Translations under genes and position numbers: made by a program
Notes under the pieces: generated by a model
What the model was told of the DNA's origin: nothing
Seen by the model: only the letters and a program-made list of their open reading frames with translations
The model's database searches: none
Part shown: piece after piece, positions 48,894-57,328 of the stretch
Position numbering within the stretch: position 1 is the first letter of the stretch
Layout of the letters: every line of letters starts with the position of its first letter
From: an uncultured Burkholderiales bacterium
GTDB lineage: Bacteria; Pseudomonadota; Gammaproteobacteria; Burkholderiales; Burkholderiaceae_C
Direction: 5' to 3'
Length of the DNA: 64,000 nucleotides
NCBI GenBank assembly: GCA_903832625.1
Contig: CAILCI010000058.1
Span: 1-64,000, forward strand

Positions 48894-51772
48894 TTGCCCA
48901 TGACCTCGGCGTGTTGGGCTTGCGCGTTGGGCAACAAGTCGATTTGCTTTTTGCTGAACTTGACATAGCGGCTTTGCCACTCAGACGGCTGGCTGACCGC
49001 CACCACTTGCACCGCCGTGACTTTGTATTCAGGGCAATTGGTCGCCCAGTCAGAGCTGTCGGTGGTGATGACGTTGGCACCCGACTCCGGAAAGTGGAAG
49101 GTGGTGTAGACCACGCCCGGCTGCATCCGCTCGCTGACCTCGGCACGCAAGACGGTGCGTCCGGCGCGGCTTTCAATGCCCACCCAATCTTTGTCTTGGA
49201 TGCCGCGCTCTTGCGCGTCGTGGGGGTGAATCTCCAAAATGTCTTCGCTGTGCCACAAATTGTTGGCGGTGCGTCGGGTTTGCGCACCCACGTTGTATTG
49301 CGACAAGATGCGCCCTGTGGTGAGCAGCAGCGGGAATTTTTGCGTCACCTTCTCATCGCTGGCGATGTATTGGGTGTTGAAGAACTTGCCCTTGCCGCGC
49401 ACAAACTTGTCGATGTGCATGATGGGCGTGCCGGCCTCTTCGGTGTGTTCGTTACACGGCCATTGCACGCTGCCCAAGCGCTCAATCTTCTCGTAGCTCA
49501 CGCCTCTGAAGCTGGGCGTCAAATCGGCAATTTCTTGCATGATTTGCTCGGGATGGTCGTAGTGCATGTCGTAGCCCAGCGCTTGGGCAAACTTGACGGT
49601 GACTTCCCAATCGGCCAAACCTGCCAGAGGTGGCATGGCTTGGGTCACGCGCGAAATGCGGCGCTCGGCGTTGGTGAAGGTACCGTCTTTTTCCAAGAAC
49701 GAGCTTCCGGGCAAGAACACATGGGCGAACTTGGCGGTTTCGTTCAAGAAAATGTCTTGCACCACGATGCACTCCATGGCCGACAAAGCGGCTTCGACGT
49801 GCTGGGTGTCGGGGTCGGATTGGACAATGTCTTCGCCTTGGCAATACAAGGCTTTGAAGCTGCCGTCCAGTGCAGCCTCAAACATATTGGGAATGCGCAA
49901 GCCCGGCTCGGGGCTGAGGGTCACGCCCCAAGCGCCTTCAAACAAGCTTCGTGTGGTGGTGTCTGAAATGTGGCGGTAGCCCGGCAACTCGTGCGGAAAG
50001 CTGCCCATGTCGCAACTGCCCTGCACATTGTTTTGACCGCGCAAGGGGTTGATGCCCACGCCTTCGCGTCCCACCATGCCGCAAGCCATGGCCAAGTTGG
50101 CAATGCCCAGCACCATGGTGGAACCTTGTGCATGTTCGGTCACGCCCAAGCCGTAGTAAATGGCGGAGTTGGGGCCGCTGGCAAACAGCCTTGCAGCGCC
50201 GCGCACCAACTCGGCTGACACACCGGTCACGGCCTCAAAAGCTTCGGGCGAGTTTTCGGGTTTGGCAACAAAATCGCGCCAAGCTTGGAAGCTCTTGTCA
50301 TCGCAACGCTCTTTGACATAGTCCTCGGCCAGCAAGCCTTCGGTGGCCACGACATGCGCCAAGGCGGTGATCATGGCGACGTTGGTGCCCGGCTTCAAGG
50401 CCAAGTGGTAGTCGGCTTTGACGTGCACGCCGTTGACCAAATCGATCTTGCGTGGGTCAATCACAATCAAGCGCGCACCTTGGCGAAGGCGGCGTTTCAT
50501 GCGCGAAGCAAACACGGGATGCGCGTCGCTGGGGTTGGCACCAATGACCATGATCACGTCGGCATGTTTGACCGACTTGAAGGTTTGCGTTCCGGCGGAC
50601 GTGCCCAAGGTTTGTCCCAAACCATAGCCCGTGGGCGAGTGGCAGACGCGGGCGCAGGTGTCCACGTTGTTGGTGCCAAAAGCGGCACGCACCAGTTTTT
50701 GCACCAGATAGGTTTCTTCGTTGGTGCAGCGCGATGAGGTGATGCCGCCGACCGAATCTTTGCCGTGTTTGGCTTGAATGCTTTGAATGCGAGTCGCGGC
50801 GTAGGTCAGCGCCTCGTCCCAACTCACCACTTTCCACGGATCGCTGATGTTGTCGCGAATCATGGGCGTGGTGATGCGGTCTTGGTGGGTGGCGTAACCC
50901 CACGCGAAACGGCCTTTCACGCACGAATGGCCTTCGTTGGCTTTGCCGTCTTTCCACGGCACCATGCGCACCACGGTGTTGCCTTTCATCTCGGCTTTGA
51001 AGCCGCAACCCACGCCGCAATAGGCGCAGGTGGTGATCAGGCTGTGCTCGGGCTGACCCAATTCGATGATGGATTTTTCTTGCAACGTGGCGGTGGGGCA
51101 GGCTTGCACGCACGCGCCGCAAGAGACGCAATCGCTCTCCATGAAAGGCTGGTCTTGCCCTGCGGAGACGCGGCTTTCAAAACCACGGCCTGAAATGGTC
51201 AAGGCAAACGTGCCTTGGGTTTCTTCGCAGGCACGCACGCAACGGTTGCAGACAATGCATTTGCTAGGGTCGTAGGTGAAATATGGGTTGGATTCGTCTT
51301 TGGGTAAATCGCAGTGGTGTGCACCGGCTTGTTCGCCCACGCCATAGCGCACATTGCGCAAACCGACGACGCCAGCTTGGGTTTGCAATTCGCAATCGCC
51401 GTTGGCGCTGCAGGTGAGGCAGTCCAACGGATGGTCGCTGATGTAGAGCTCCATCACGCCTTTGCGCAGGTCTTGCAACTTGGCAGTTTGGGTGTGAACC
51501 ACCATGCCCGCTTCGGCGGGTGTGGTGCAGGAGGCAGGCGTACCTTTGCGGCCATCGATTTCGACCAAACACAGGCGGCAAGAGCCAAATGGCTCCAAGC
51601 TGTCGGTGGCGCACAGCTTGGGCACTTGAATGCCAGCGTCCACCGCTGCACGCATGAGTGAGGTGCCTTTGGGCACGGTCACAGCGTAGCCGTCGATGGT
51701 CAGGCTCACTTGCTCGGTGGATTCACGCTCGGGCGTGCCGTAGTCAATGTCTTGTTTCACGGTGTGCAACAT
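48890..51772 (-). CDS. fdsA: NAD-dependent formate dehydrogenase alpha subunit
   Basis: N-terminal 2Fe-2S/4Fe-4S ferredoxin domains, CAYCGVGCGFKAEMKG, VDTCARVCHSPTGYGL, molybdopterin oxidoreductase domain; 960 aa. Confidence 0.96.
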   Translation of the reverse strand: MLHTVKQDIDYGTPERESTEQVSLTIDGYAVTVPKGTSLMRAAVDAGIQVPKLCATDSLEPFGSCRLCLVEIDGRKGTPASCTTPAEAGMVVHTQTAKLQDLRKGVMELYISDHPLDCLTCSANGDCELQTQAGVVGLRNVRYGVGEQAGAHHCDLPKDESNPYFTYDPSKCIVCNRCVRACEETQGTFALTISGRGFESRVSAGQDQPFMESDCVSCGACVQACPTATLQEKSIIELGQPEHSLITTCAYCGVGCGFKAEMKGNTVVRMVPWKDGKANEGHSCVKGRFAWGYATHQDRITTPMIRDNISDPWKVVSWDEALTYAATRIQSIQAKHGKDSVGGITSSRCTNEETYLVQKLVRAAFGTNNVDTCARVCHSPTGYGLGQTLGTSAGTQTFKSVKHADVIMVIGANPSDAHPVFASRMKRRLRQGARLIVIDPRKIDLVNGVHVKADYHLALKPGTNVAMITALAHVVATEGLLAEDYVKERCDDKSFQAWRDFVAKPENSPEAFEAVTGVSAELVRGAARLFASGPNSAIYYGLGVTEHAQGSTMVLGIANLAMACGMVGREGVGINPLRGQNNVQGSCDMGSFPHELPGYRHISDTTTRSLFEGAWGVTLSPEPGLRIPNMFEAALDGSFKALYCQGEDIVQSDPDTQHVEAALSAMECIVVQDIFLNETAKFAHVFLPGSSFLEKDGTFTNAERRISRVTQAMPPLAGLADWEVTVKFAQALGYDMHYDHPEQIMQEIADLTPSFRGVSYEKIERLGSVQWPCNEHTEEAGTPIMHIDKFVRGKGKFFNTQYIASDEKVTQKFPLLLTTGRILSQYNVGAQTRRTANNLWHSEDILEIHPHDAQERGIQDKDWVGIESRAGRTVLRAEVSERMQPGVVYTTFHFPESGANVITTDSSDWATNCPEYKVTAVQVVAVSQPSEWQSRYVKFSKKQIDLLPNAQAQHAEVMGK

Positions 51773-51781
51773 GGGGTGTCC

Positions 51782-53344
51782 TTAAGCTTTTTCGGTTTCG
51801 CGCACGTCAAGGCCGAAATCTTCGGGGTAATGGTTGAGCGCCGACAAGACGGGATAAGGCGTCATGCCGCCCATCGCGCACAAGCTGCCCGCCAACATGG
51901 TGTTGCACAAATCGCGCAACAACACAACTTGCTGTTCTTTGTTTTGGTTGTGGGTGATGCGGTCAATCACCTCCACGCCCCGCGTGGAACCAATGCGGCA
52001 CGGTGTGCATTTGCCGCAGCTCTCTAGCGCGCAAAACTCCATGGCGTAGCGCGCGAGTTGGGCCATGTTGGCGCTGTCGTCGTGCACCACAATGCCGCCG
52101 TGTCCGACCACAGCACCGACGGCGGCGTAGGCTTCATAGTCCAGCGGAATATCCCATTGCGATTCAGGCACATAGGCGCCCAATGGTCCGCCCACTTGCA
52201 CCGCTTTGATGGGGCGGCCACTGCGGCTGCCACCGCCAAAATCAAACAACAATTCGCGCAGGCTCAGTCCAAAGGCTTTTTCGACCAATCCGCCGTGCTT
52301 GATATTGCCCGCCAATTGGAACGGCAAGGTGCCGTGCGAACGGCCAACGCCGTAGTCGCGGTAAAACGCTGCGCCCTTGCTCAAAATAATGGGCACAGAC
52401 GCCAAGGTGATGACGTTGTTGATGACCGTGGGCAAACCAAACAAGCCTTCCAGCGCTGGCAGCGGTGGCTTGGCGCGCACAATGCCGCGCTTGCCTTCGA
52501 TGCTCTCCAACATGGCGGTTTCTTCGCCGCAAACATACGCGCCAGCGGCTTTGCGCACTTCCAGCGAAAAATGCTTGCCCGAACCGCAAATATTGTCGCC
52601 CAAAAAGCCCGCTTGCGTGGCCAACACAATGGCTTGACGCATCACGTCGATCGCGTGCGGGTATTCAGAACGGATGTAGATATAGCCTTGGGTCGCGCCC
52701 ACGGCAATGCCTGCAATCGCCATGCCTTCGATCAGCATGAAGGGGTCGCCCTCCATGGTCATGCGGTCAGAATATGTGCCGGAGTCGCCTTCGTCGGCGT
52801 TGCAGACCACGTATTTTTGGGCAGCTTGCGCATGCAGCACCGTGCGCCATTTGATGCCCGCTGGAAACGCCGCGCCGCCTCGACCCCGCAGGCCGGAATC
52901 GGTCACGGTTTGCACAATGGCAGCGCCTTCCAACTGCAACGCGGCACGCAAACCAGCCCAACCGTTGTGCGCTTCGTAGTCGCTCAAAGACAGCGGATCG
53001 GTGATGCCCATGCGGGCAAAGGTCAAGCGTTCTTGCTTGGCCAAGAAAGGAATTTTCTCGGTCAAACCGAGATGCAACGCGTGTGCGCCGCCTTGCAAGA
53101 CGCCTGCGTCGAGCAGCGACGCCACATCTTCGGCTTGCACTGGACCATAGGCCACGCGGCCTTGCGGGGTTTGCACTTCCAGCAAGGGTTCAAGCCAAAA
53201 CATGCCACGCGAGCTGTTGCGCACGATCTCCACCGACAAGCCGCGTTGCGCAATTTCTTGCTGCAAGCGGCTGACGACTTCATCCGCGCCTGCGGCCAAG
53301 GCAGCGCTGTCGCGGGGAACGAAAATTTTGACGGCATTCATCAC
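51782..53344 (-). CDS. fdsB: NAD-dependent formate dehydrogenase beta subunit (NuoF-like)
   Basis: DSGLRGRGGAAFPAGIKWRTV; CNADEGDSGTYSDRMTMEGDPF; ESCGKCTPCRIGSTRG. Confidence 0.96.
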   Translation of the reverse strand: MMNAVKIFVPRDSAALAAGADEVVSRLQQEIAQRGLSVEIVRNSSRGMFWLEPLLEVQTPQGRVAYGPVQAEDVASLLDAGVLQGGAHALHLGLTEKIPFLAKQERLTFARMGITDPLSLSDYEAHNGWAGLRAALQLEGAAIVQTVTDSGLRGRGGAAFPAGIKWRTVLHAQAAQKYVVCNADEGDSGTYSDRMTMEGDPFMLIEGMAIAGIAVGATQGYIYIRSEYPHAIDVMRQAIVLATQAGFLGDNICGSGKHFSLEVRKAAGAYVCGEETAMLESIEGKRGIVRAKPPLPALEGLFGLPTVINNVITLASVPIILSKGAAFYRDYGVGRSHGTLPFQLAGNIKHGGLVEKAFGLSLRELLFDFGGGSRSGRPIKAVQVGGPLGAYVPESQWDIPLDYEAYAAVGAVVGHGGIVVHDDSANMAQLARYAMEFCALESCGKCTPCRIGSTRGVEVIDRITHNQNKEQQVVLLRDLCNTMLAGSLCAMGGMTPYPVLSALNHYPEDFGLDVRETEKA

Positions 53345-53811
53345 GCGCTCTCCAACTGTTTCAAAAGCGTGGTCAGCTTTTGCGCCGTCACGCGGGCGTG
53401 CAGCTTGTCATCCACCTGCATGGCGGGCGACGAGGCGCACAGTCCCAAGCAATACACCGGCTCCAGCGTCACAGCGCCATTGGCTGTGGTGTGGTGCGAG
53501 GCGCAACCCAAGGTTTTTTCGGCCAAGTCCAGCAAGGCGTCTGCGCCACAGGCTTGACAGGCTTCGGCACGACAAATTTGCACCACATGTCGGCCTGGCG
53601 GCTGGGTTCTGAAAAAGTGGTAGTAAGTGATGACGCCGTGAACTTCGGCACGGGACAAATTCAAACCCTTGGCAATGTCGCTCACTGAGGACTCGGGAAT
53701 AAACCCGAATTGGTCTTGAATCGCGTGCAGCAAAGGCAGCAATGCGCCTTTCATGCTTTGGTGCGACTCAATCAGTGCTTGTATTTTTTGCTTCGGGTCT
53801 GAATTGTTCAT
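53341..53811 (-). CDS. fdsG: NAD-dependent formate dehydrogenase gamma subunit (NuoE-like)
   Basis: LLPLLHAIQDQFGFIPESSVSDIAKGLNLSRAEVHGVITYYHFFRTQPPGRHVVQICRAEACQACGAD; CLGLCASSPAM. Confidence 0.95.
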   Translation of the reverse strand: MNNSDPKQKIQALIESHQSMKGALLPLLHAIQDQFGFIPESSVSDIAKGLNLSRAEVHGVITYYHFFRTQPPGRHVVQICRAEACQACGADALLDLAEKTLGCASHHTTANGAVTLEPVYCLGLCASSPAMQVDDKLHARVTAQKLTTLLKQLESA

Positions 53812-53824
53812 ACATCAAGTCTGG

Positions 53825-55483
53825 TTAATTGAAAAATTTCGCCACGCTCAAGGCCGTGCGGTAAATGCCCCAAGCCAAGGGAATACCCACCGCACCCCAA
53901 GCCAACCAAACCAAAACAGGGTTGTTTTGATGGAAGGCTGCGTTGCTAGAACCCGCGTCTGCTGCTGAGGCACGTTCGTGAGCCAATTTTTTCTCCACAG
54001 CGAGCTCTTCGGCGGTCATGAAGAATTTTTGGTCAACAGGTTTGATCAGCAAATTGCAAATCAGACCAATCACCAACATGCCCACCAAGATGTACATGGT
54101 TTGGTTGTAGACCTGTTCACGTGGCAGCCCCAAGCCCAATTGGTAGTCGCGCATGTAGTTCACCACCACAGGCCCCAAAATACCCGCAGTCGCCCAAGCG
54201 GTGAGCAATCGACCGTGAATCGCGCCCACCATTTGTGTGCCAAACAAGTCAGCCAGATAAGCCGGCACCGTGGCAAAACCACCGCCGTACATGCTCAAAA
54301 TAATGCAAAACGCAGCCACGAACAGCAGCTTGCTGCCCGCCCCTGCACTCGCAGGAATGCTGGCGTACAAAATGCCGCCCAACACGAAGAAAACGACATA
54401 CGTCATTTTGCGACCGAGCTTGTCTGAAAAACTCGCCCACACAAAACGACCGCCAATGTTGAACAAACTCAACAAAGCGGTAAAGCCTGCGGCCACACCG
54501 GCGATGGCCGTCAACTGGGCTTTGTCCAAGTCCACAAACTTAGCATCCACGCCAATCAAGTTGCCGCCAAACACTTCTTGCAGCATCGGGCTGGACATGC
54601 CAATCACGCCAATGCCTGCAGAGACGTTCATACACAACACCATCCACACCAACCAAAACTGAGGAATACCCCAGACTTTGCTGACATGCACATGACCTTG
54701 CGTGATCATGGCGTTGGCCGCTTGGTTGACAGGAGGCGTCCAGCCTTCGGGTTTCCAGCCGGTGGCTGGTACGCGATAAGACAAAGCACCACCCATCATG
54801 AAGACGAAATAGATCAAGGCCATCACAATGAAGGTTTGCGTCACGCCCACATCGGTGTCGGTTGCAAACAGCTTCATCAACTCAGCCGCCATGGGTGAGC
54901 CAATCATGGCACCGCCGCCAAACCCCATGATGGCCATGCCTGTGGCCATGCCGCGACGATCGGGGAACCATTTGATCAAGGTGCTCACGGGCGAGATGTA
55001 GCCCAACCCCAAGCCAATGCCGCCAATCACGCCTGAGCCCAGCAGCATCAGCCAAAACTGGTGATTGGCCACGCCCAGCGCAGAGATCAACATGCCGCCG
55101 CACCAACAAATGGCGCTGACTACACCCGCTTTGCGCGGTCCCACACGCTCAAGCCATCCTCCCCACAAGGCAGCAGAGGAACCGAGCAGCACAAAAAACA
55201 AGGTGTACATCCAACCCAAGGTTGAAATTTTCCAGTCACACGAGCTGATGAAAAGCTCTTGGAAGAAGCCCACATCGGGTCCGCACTTGATGGCTTCTTT
55301 GATGCCCAATGCCTTAGACAAAGGCAGCCAGAACACCGAAAAACCATAGGCCATGCCAATACACAAATGTATGGCCAAAGCCGCAGGTGGAACCAGCCAG
55401 CGGTTAAAACCGGGCTGGGCAATGATGCGTTGCTTTGACAAAAAGCTGTCATTCGCAAGTTCGCTGTTTACTTCAGTGGTCAT
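53825..55483 (-). CDS. OFA-family MFS transporter (oxalate/formate antiporter-like)
   Basis: 12-TM pattern; MAYGFSVFWLPLSKALG...GIGLGLGYISPVSTLIKWFPDRRGMATGMAIMGFGGGAMIGSPMA. Confidence 0.92.
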   Translation of the reverse strand: MTTEVNSELANDSFLSKQRIIAQPGFNRWLVPPAALAIHLCIGMAYGFSVFWLPLSKALGIKEAIKCGPDVGFFQELFISSCDWKISTLGWMYTLFFVLLGSSAALWGGWLERVGPRKAGVVSAICWCGGMLISALGVANHQFWLMLLGSGVIGGIGLGLGYISPVSTLIKWFPDRRGMATGMAIMGFGGGAMIGSPMAAELMKLFATDTDVGVTQTFIVMALIYFVFMMGGALSYRVPATGWKPEGWTPPVNQAANAMITQGHVHVSKVWGIPQFWLVWMVLCMNVSAGIGVIGMSSPMLQEVFGGNLIGVDAKFVDLDKAQLTAIAGVAAGFTALLSLFNIGGRFVWASFSDKLGRKMTYVVFFVLGGILYASIPASAGAGSKLLFVAAFCIILSMYGGGFATVPAYLADLFGTQMVGAIHGRLLTAWATAGILGPVVVNYMRDYQLGLGLPREQVYNQTMYILVGMLVIGLICNLLIKPVDQKFFMTAEELAVEKKLAHERASAADAGSSNAAFHQNNPVLVWLAWGAVGIPLAWGIYRTALSVAKFFN

Positions 55484-55499
55484 GTCGTCTCCTGATGGT

Positions 55500-55520
55500 A
55501 TTATGCTTTGACAGCACAAT
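55500..55520. promoter_or_regulatory. Imperfect palindrome ATTATGCT-N5-AGCACAAT, candidate regulator site
   Basis: One mismatch from a perfect inverted repeat; resembles the palindrome at 55598-55619. Confidence 0.4.
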
Positions 55521-55597
55521 GATAGCTCAAACAAATTAGGTATAAACCCTTTGTAAATGGCGTTTTCAAATGCTTTATTTCTCATTGCGATTGAGTT

Positions 55598-55619
55598 AAT
55601 ATGCTCTCGTCAGCATATT
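55598..55619. promoter_or_regulatory. Perfect palindrome AATATGCT-N6-AGCATATT, candidate autoregulatory site
   Basis: 8-bp arms, 6-bp spacer, 14 bp upstream of the regulator ATG. Confidence 0.5.
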
Positions 55620-55632
55620 TACTAGAAGTTGA

Positions 55633-56724
55633 ATGCATAAAGTTTCGATCACGCCGCAGTGGACGATCAGCGACAGCGAGGGAAAAAATCTGTCCCACCG
55701 TTTGCTGGACTTGCTCAGCGATGTGCAAGAGCATGGCAGCCTCTCAAGTGCTTGCAAAGCCACCGGTGGCTCGTACCGACATGCGTGGAATTTGATCAAA
55801 CAAGGTGAGCAACAAATGGGCATGCCCTTGTTGAGCATGGAACGAGGCAAAGGTTCAAACCTTACGCCGCTGGCCGAAAAGCTGGTTTGGGCGGGTTACC
55901 GCATCAGCGCGCGCCTCACGCCTTTGTTGGAAACCTTGTCCTCCGAGTTGGAGAGCGAAATCTCCAAAGTTCTGCCGATTAAAAATGATGTGCTCAAAGT
56001 GCATGCCAGCCACGGATTCGCGGTTGAAAAGCTGATCGAAACCCTGCTGGCCAAAGGCAACAACGTCGAGCGCAAATATGTCGGCAGCCAAGAGTCGGTG
56101 GCCTCGTTGTTTGAGGGCAATTGTGAGTTGGCGGGCTTTCATATTCCGCAAGGCGAATTTGAGAACATTGCTTTTGAGCATTACGCCAAGTGGCTCCATC
56201 TCAAACGCAGCCTAATCATTCACATCGCCACCAGACGCCAAGGGCTGATGGTGGCCCAAGGCAATCCCCTAGAAATTTATTCGGTCTCCGATTTGACTAA
56301 GCCCGGTGTGCGTTTTGTCAATCGGCAACCCAGTTCAGGCACTTATTTTTTGTTGCAGTGTTTCTTGAAAAAAGCCAAGATTGATCCCGCAAAAATCACC
56401 GGTTTCACTCAAAGTGAATTCACCCATGCCGCCGTGGCCGCGTATGTTGCCAGCGGAATGGCCGATGTGTGCATAGGCGTGGAGCCGCCCTCTCGGCGCT
56501 TCAAGCTGGACTTCATTCCCTTGGCCAGTGAGCGATACTTCTTGTTGTGCAACAAAGAAGACCTTAACTCGGCACATCTTCAGGCTGTGTTGGACGTCCT
56601 CACAGACCCGCAGTTTCAGCAATCGATCAATGATTTGCCCGGCTATACGGCGGAACACTGTGGCAAGGTTGAAACGCTGCAGCAAGCCTTTCCCAACGCT
56701 TTTGCTTCTAAGAGGAGCAAATGA
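55633..56724 (+). CDS. Transcriptional regulator with ModE/LysR-type HTH and C-terminal substrate-binding domain (putative formate dehydrogenase regulator)
   Basis: LLDLLSDVQEHGSLSSACKATGGSYRHAWNLIKQGEQQMGMPLLSMERGKGSNLTPLAEKL HTH; then type II periplasmic-binding-like domain; divergent from the OFA/fds operon. Confidence 0.87.
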   Translation: MHKVSITPQWTISDSEGKNLSHRLLDLLSDVQEHGSLSSACKATGGSYRHAWNLIKQGEQQMGMPLLSMERGKGSNLTPLAEKLVWAGYRISARLTPLLETLSSELESEISKVLPIKNDVLKVHASHGFAVEKLIETLLAKGNNVERKYVGSQESVASLFEGNCELAGFHIPQGEFENIAFEHYAKWLHLKRSLIIHIATRRQGLMVAQGNPLEIYSVSDLTKPGVRFVNRQPSSGTYFLLQCFLKKAKIDPAKITGFTQSEFTHAAVAAYVASGMADVCIGVEPPSRRFKLDFIPLASERYFLLCNKEDLNSAHLQAVLDVLTDPQFQQSINDLPGYTAEHCGKVETLQQAFPNAFASKRSK

Positions 56725-57299
56725 TGGACACACGAAATCCGCTGTTTGCCTTGATGGTTGAGAGATCAAACACCGCGCCCAAGCGGTTGGTGGCGCCGGG
56801 ACCCACGCACGAACAGTTGCAGCTCATTTTTAGCGCAGCAGCCCAAGCTCCCGATCACGGTCGCATCAGGCCTTGGCGGTTTGTGCTTGTGCCATCGCAT
56901 AAAAGGGAAGATCTGGGCCAAGCCTTTGTGCAAGCGCTTCAAATGCGCGACATACAAGCGGGTCCAGCCCAGCTGCAGGCGGCTTATGAAAAAGCCTTTC
57001 GCGCCCCCTGTTTGATGCTGGCCGTTCTCGATAAAGCGCCGACTCAGGCTGAGATAGAAACCTCAGAACGCTTGATTTCATTGGGCTGCGCCGTGCAAAA
57101 CATGTTGCTGATGGCGCAAACATTGAGATTAGGAAGCGGGATCACCAGCGGAAAAGCTATGAATGCGCCCAGCTTGCGCTCGCTGTTTCAATTGACCGAG
57201 CACGAACAAGGTGTGTGCTTTTTGAATTTCGGCACCGTATCAACAACAAAGCCCGCACGCAGCAGGCCTGTTGTAGAGGAGTTTGTCAGCAGCTTGTGA
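56721..57299 (+). CDS. Nitroreductase family protein
   Basis: FALMVERSNTAPKRLVAPGPTHEQLQLIFSAAAQAPDHGRIRPWRFVLV; overlaps the upstream regulator by 4 bp. Confidence 0.88.
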   Translation: MMDTRNPLFALMVERSNTAPKRLVAPGPTHEQLQLIFSAAAQAPDHGRIRPWRFVLVPSHKREDLGQAFVQALQMRDIQAGPAQLQAAYEKAFRAPCLMLAVLDKAPTQAEIETSERLISLGCAVQNMLLMAQTLRLGSGITSGKAMNAPSLRSLFQLTEHEQGVCFLNFGTVSTTKPARSRPVVEEFVSSL

Positions 57300-57328
57300 T
57301 GAAACAAGGTAGTGACAAACTCACTGAG

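Noticed and set aside
48911-49966. 351-aa plus-strand ORF overlapping fdsA
   Set aside because: Antisense frame of a certain molybdopterin oxidoreductase; no independent evidence.
52058-53557. 499-aa plus-strand ORF overlapping fdsB/fdsG
   Set aside because: Spans two certain minus-strand genes; composition typical of antisense frames.
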